Source: Clostridia bacterium
GTDB lineage: Bacteria; Bacillota; Clostridia; Christensenellales; DTU072
Length of the DNA: 64,000 nucleotides
Direction of reading: 5' to 3'
Assembly (NCBI GenBank): GCA_017403145.1
Contig: JAFQOO010000009.1
Span: forward strand, 62,001-126,000
The translations under genes were made by a program, and so were the position numbers. Of the stretch, positions 61,542 through 64,000 are shown in pieces (position 1 is the first letter of the stretch; each line of letters begins with the position of its first letter). The notes under the pieces were generated by a model that worked only from the letters and a program-made list of their open reading frames with translations, was not told the DNA's origin and did not search any database.

Positions 61542-61963
61542 AAAAGATACTTGTTATAAACGGCCCTAATCTAAATATGCTTGGTATTCGCGAACCTATG
61601 ATTTATGGTAAGCGCGACTATGAAGACCTATATGAGTTTATTTCTACAAGGGCTAAAGAATTGGAACTCAAAGTTCGCATAGAGCAAAGCAATCACGAAG
61701 GTGAAATCATAACTTGGATACAAGAAGCATATGGCGAATACGATGGAATAATCATAAACGCAGGCGGATATACGCACACCTCGGTTGCTATTTTAGATGC
61801 TCTTAAAGCTGTTGGTATTCCCACGGTCGAGGTGCATTTGAGCGATATAAATTCTCGTGATGAATTTAGAAGATTTTCCTATATTTCCCTTGTTGCTAAA
61901 AAGGTTATTGCCGGCAAGGGCTTTTTAGGGTACAGCGAAGCTCTAGAATATTTTGCAGATTGA
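61538..61963 (+). CDS. aroQ: 3-dehydroquinate dehydratase, type II
   Basis: This 141-residue type II enzyme removes water from dehydroquinate. The signature is INGPNLNMLGIREPMIYG with its catalytic Tyr, followed by EQSNHEGEIITWI, INAGGYTHTSVA and VEVHLSDINSRDEFR. The ATG at 61538 follows AAAGGAG and overlaps the aroB stop. Two bases separate its stop from the WYL regulator start. Confidence 0.96.
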   Translation: MKKILVINGPNLNMLGIREPMIYGKRDYEDLYEFISTRAKELELKVRIEQSNHEGEIITWIQEAYGEYDGIIINAGGYTHTSVAILDALKAVGIPTVEVHLSDINSRDEFRRFSYISLVAKKVIAGKGFLGYSEALEYFAD

Positions 61964-61965
61964 TA

Positions 61966-62925
61966 ATGAAAGAAAATCAAAAGATAAGACCTCTTGCCAT
62001 ATATCAGCTTTTAAAAAACCACACCGATAGCTCGGTTGCAATCGGTTCTTTCGAGATTGCTCAAACTCTAAATCTAGAGGGCTTACCGAGTAGCATCAAA
62101 GAGGTCAAAGACGACCTCAAGCTACTAAAAGATTGGGGATTTGGCGTCAACGAGGTGCAAGGCGAAGATTTGTACTATCTAAATACTAAAGTTTTTAGCG
62201 ATGCCGAGCTTAGAATTATAATCGATGCAATAGAATCTGCGACCTTTATAACCGAGAAGAAAACGATGGAATTGGTTCGCAAGATATCCCGTCTTGCAGG
62301 CGAGAGTAGAGCGCAATCTCTTATAAATAAATCTAGTTTTTCGACCATAAAGCATACTAACGAAAACGTGTTCAATGCGGTTGCGACGTTGGATAGTTGT
62401 ATAAGAAGCGGTATGAAGTGCTCTTTCTTATATTTTGACTACGACGTCGAAGGCTCTAGGCTTTATCGCAAGGAACGTCGTCGTTACGTGGTGAATCCGT
62501 TAGCACTAACCTTTTCCGAGGACAAGTATTATCTTCTAGCCTATGGGGACAAGTACGAAAACGTAGCCTCGTATCGTGTTGACCGTATGGACAAGGTTAT
62601 GCCAGAAGGGGAAAACGTAACCAAAGCCGAGTGGCTCAAGAATTTTGATTTGAACGCATATAAAAAACAATCTTTTTCTATGTTTAAGGGGGAAACCAAA
62701 GAGGTTTCTCTTGAATGTAAAAACGAGGCGGTTGACGTCGTAATAGATAAGTTTGGAGAAAAGGTCAATATGCTAAAGCTAAACGACGACCTTTTCCGTG
62801 TAAAAGTTACGGTACAAATTAGCCCCACCTTTTTCGGGTGGTGTGCAACCAGTGGCGGTAGAATAAAAATCGTCGCGCCCGAAGAAGTTAAACTAGCATA
62901 CTACGAGCATCTTTCTAAATGCTAA
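61966..62925 (+). CDS. WYL-domain transcriptional regulator, second copy
   Basis: This 319-residue regulator has a winged-helix N-terminus (SFEIAQTLNLEGLPSSIKEVKDDLKLLKDWGF) and a WYL domain (AVATLDSCIRSGMKCSFLYFDY ... RYVVNPLALTFSEDKYYLLAYG). It has no helicase or nuclease partner. It is translated right after aroQ without its own binding site, so it depends on that transcript. A link to aromatic metabolism is possible but not shown. Confidence 0.85.
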   Translation: MKENQKIRPLAIYQLLKNHTDSSVAIGSFEIAQTLNLEGLPSSIKEVKDDLKLLKDWGFGVNEVQGEDLYYLNTKVFSDAELRIIIDAIESATFITEKKTMELVRKISRLAGESRAQSLINKSSFSTIKHTNENVFNAVATLDSCIRSGMKCSFLYFDYDVEGSRLYRKERRRYVVNPLALTFSEDKYYLLAYGDKYENVASYRVDRMDKVMPEGENVTKAEWLKNFDLNAYKKQSFSMFKGETKEVSLECKNEAVDVVIDKFGEKVNMLKLNDDLFRVKVTVQISPTFFGWCATSGGRIKIVAPEEVKLAYYEHLSKC

Positions 62926-62935
62926 AGGAGTTACA

Positions 62936-63991
62936 ATGAGCCAACAAACGTTAAGTGCAATCGATTATTATAAACAAAGTCCGCGCCCTAAAAAGAGAAA
63001 AATCATTCTTGCTTTGGTGGGTGCCTTGCTTGTTTTGGCAATAGTTCTTTTGATTGCTTCTTATGGTATAATTTATGGTATTACCACGCATATAAATAAG
63101 CCCGCTGATTATAAAGAAGCTATCGAAAATGGAACTCTCATAAGCGGTAATAAAATACACTTTTTGAATACCGAAAGTAGTGATTGTATCATTTTGGAAT
63201 CCAATGGACATCTTGCAATGATAGATTGCGCCGAAGATAATGATAATCCTCGTGGATTTGAGGAATTGGAGCTCAAAGGATTTGAGGACCGCGTTCTAAA
63301 GTACGTTAAGGATAACTTTGCCGACGAAAATGGTAAGGTGCACTTCGATTTTATACTTGGTACACACTCACATTCCGACCATATAGGTGGTTTTGATACG
63401 TTGCTTGCAGATGAAGATATCACCGTTGGAAAGGCATATCTAAAACGTTATCAACCCTATTACATAAAGGAACAAGAGGTGGTTGAGTGGGATAACGAGG
63501 AGGTCTATAACCAAATGGTCGAAGCTATAAATGCAAGAGGAATACCGCTTATACAAAATATTCCCACGGAATCATTTATGCACGGTACCTTTAAACTTAG
63601 ATTTTTAAATACCGAGGAACCTAAGGAAACCGATTTGGGTGAAAACGAAAACGCTGTAGCATTATACGTTGAAGACGGTGATAAAAAAATACTTTTAATG
63701 GCTGACGTTAATTATCTTGACGGAGACGAGCAAGCTATCAGTAAAGAAATCGGCAAGGTCGATTTTGTAAAACTAGGACATCACGGATACGGATATTCAT
63801 CGGGCACACCCTTCCTTACCCGCACTCAACCCAAAATTGCGATATACACCAATTATAGGAATAACGCTACCATCACGGTAAGGATGCGTGTAACTCTAAA
63901 TAGTAGAAGCTCTCAATATGCTACAGCCGATTATAATGGTATAGTTGCGGTTATAGGTGAAGAAATAAAGCTCTACTCCAATATCCACTAA
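62936..63991 (+). CDS. Membrane-anchored metallo-beta-lactamase-fold hydrolase
   Basis: This 351-residue protein has one N-terminal membrane helix (about 24-47) after a basic segment, so the catalytic domain is probably outside. The MBL metal motif is HSHSDHIGG at 144-152, the second metal histidine region is near GHHGYGYSSG (about 282), and an ADVN block (about 257) supplies a further ligand. The layout resembles the ComEC C-terminal domain. Substrate is unknown. An AAAGGAG site lies upstream, and it may be co-transcribed with the WYL gene. Confidence 0.8.
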   Translation: MSQQTLSAIDYYKQSPRPKKRKIILALVGALLVLAIVLLIASYGIIYGITTHINKPADYKEAIENGTLISGNKIHFLNTESSDCIILESNGHLAMIDCAEDNDNPRGFEELELKGFEDRVLKYVKDNFADENGKVHFDFILGTHSHSDHIGGFDTLLADEDITVGKAYLKRYQPYYIKEQEVVEWDNEEVYNQMVEAINARGIPLIQNIPTESFMHGTFKLRFLNTEEPKETDLGENENAVALYVEDGDKKILLMADVNYLDGDEQAISKEIGKVDFVKLGHHGYGYSSGTPFLTRTQPKIAIYTNYRNNATITVRMRVTLNSRSSQYATADYNGIVAVIGEEIKLYSNIH

Positions 63992-64000
63992 TTTATAAAC

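Overview
This window looks like chromosomal DNA from a strictly anaerobic, spore-forming-lineage Clostridia bacterium (AT-rich Firmicute). The evidence is spoVG and a GPR-type germination protease, the Firmicute order ecfA2-ecfT-truA-rplM-rpsI, the order rpmE-yqhQ-prmC-prfA, a multisubunit [FeFe]-hydrogenase, and rubrerythrin/Fur oxidative-stress genes. No rRNA, phage, transposase or CRISPR locus was seen. I cannot name the species from sequence alone.

Layout. 0-3 kb: ECF transporter core, truA, rplM-rpsI. 3-10.3 kb: M1-type peptidase lipoprotein, PRC-barrel protein, acyl-CoA ligase-like enzyme, spoVG, murC, and a dehydrogenase homologue lacking zinc ligands. 10.3-15 kb: rpmE, a YqhQ-PrmC fusion, prfA and a probable Re-type citrate synthase. 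15-20.1 kb: P-loop protein, thrC, trpS, a DUF5685/J-like pair and a membrane protein. 20.1-20.8 kb: structured repeats and a Cys-rich peptide gene. 20.9-22.7 kb: ArsR regulator, ung, nadE. 22.7-30.9 kb: a hydrogenase locus with a regulatory half (DRTGG proteins, ATPases, a hydrogenase-like sensor candidate, PHP protein) and a catalytic half (NuoE-like, ATPase, thioredoxin-like ferredoxin, NuoF-like, HydA). 31-34.7 kb: WG-repeat and SH3 proteins, tRNA-Pro, rpsT, gpr, murI. 34.8-44.1 kb: EF-G-like GTPase, two more repeat clusters, mntP, malic enzyme, malate/lactate dehydrogenase, gdhA, a hydrolase and a DUF2804 protein. 44.1-50.8 kb: an attenuator-controlled aromatic operon (DAHP synthase, tyrA, aroA, aroC, aroE-aroK fusion) and azlCD. 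50.8-54.7 kb: sugar symporter divergent from a nanA-like lyase, VanZ and hemolysin-III proteins. 54.8-58.7 kb: an AT-rich accessory stretch with a WYL regulator, a UDG-fold-like protein, small unknown genes and a leucine-rich-repeat protein. 58.8-64 kb: Fur, a flavin reductase-rubredoxin-rubrerythrin fusion, aroB-aroQ, a second WYL regulator and a membrane MBL-fold protein.

Together the two aro blocks supply all seven shikimate steps plus TyrA. Hydrogenase, malate enzymes, Re-citrate synthase and glutamate dehydrogenase outline fermentative redox and 2-oxoglutarate/glutamate metabolism.

The most unusual signals are: (1) a family of about 129-bp elements, some beginning exactly at the stop codon of the upstream gene, whose helices change sequence while keeping base pairing around an invariant core; (2) a Phe/Tyr leader-peptide attenuator whose leader gene appears to be transcribed without a 5' leader; (3) four promoters placed so that transcription should start on the A of ATG; (4) a GC-rich 8-mer shared by three promoters.
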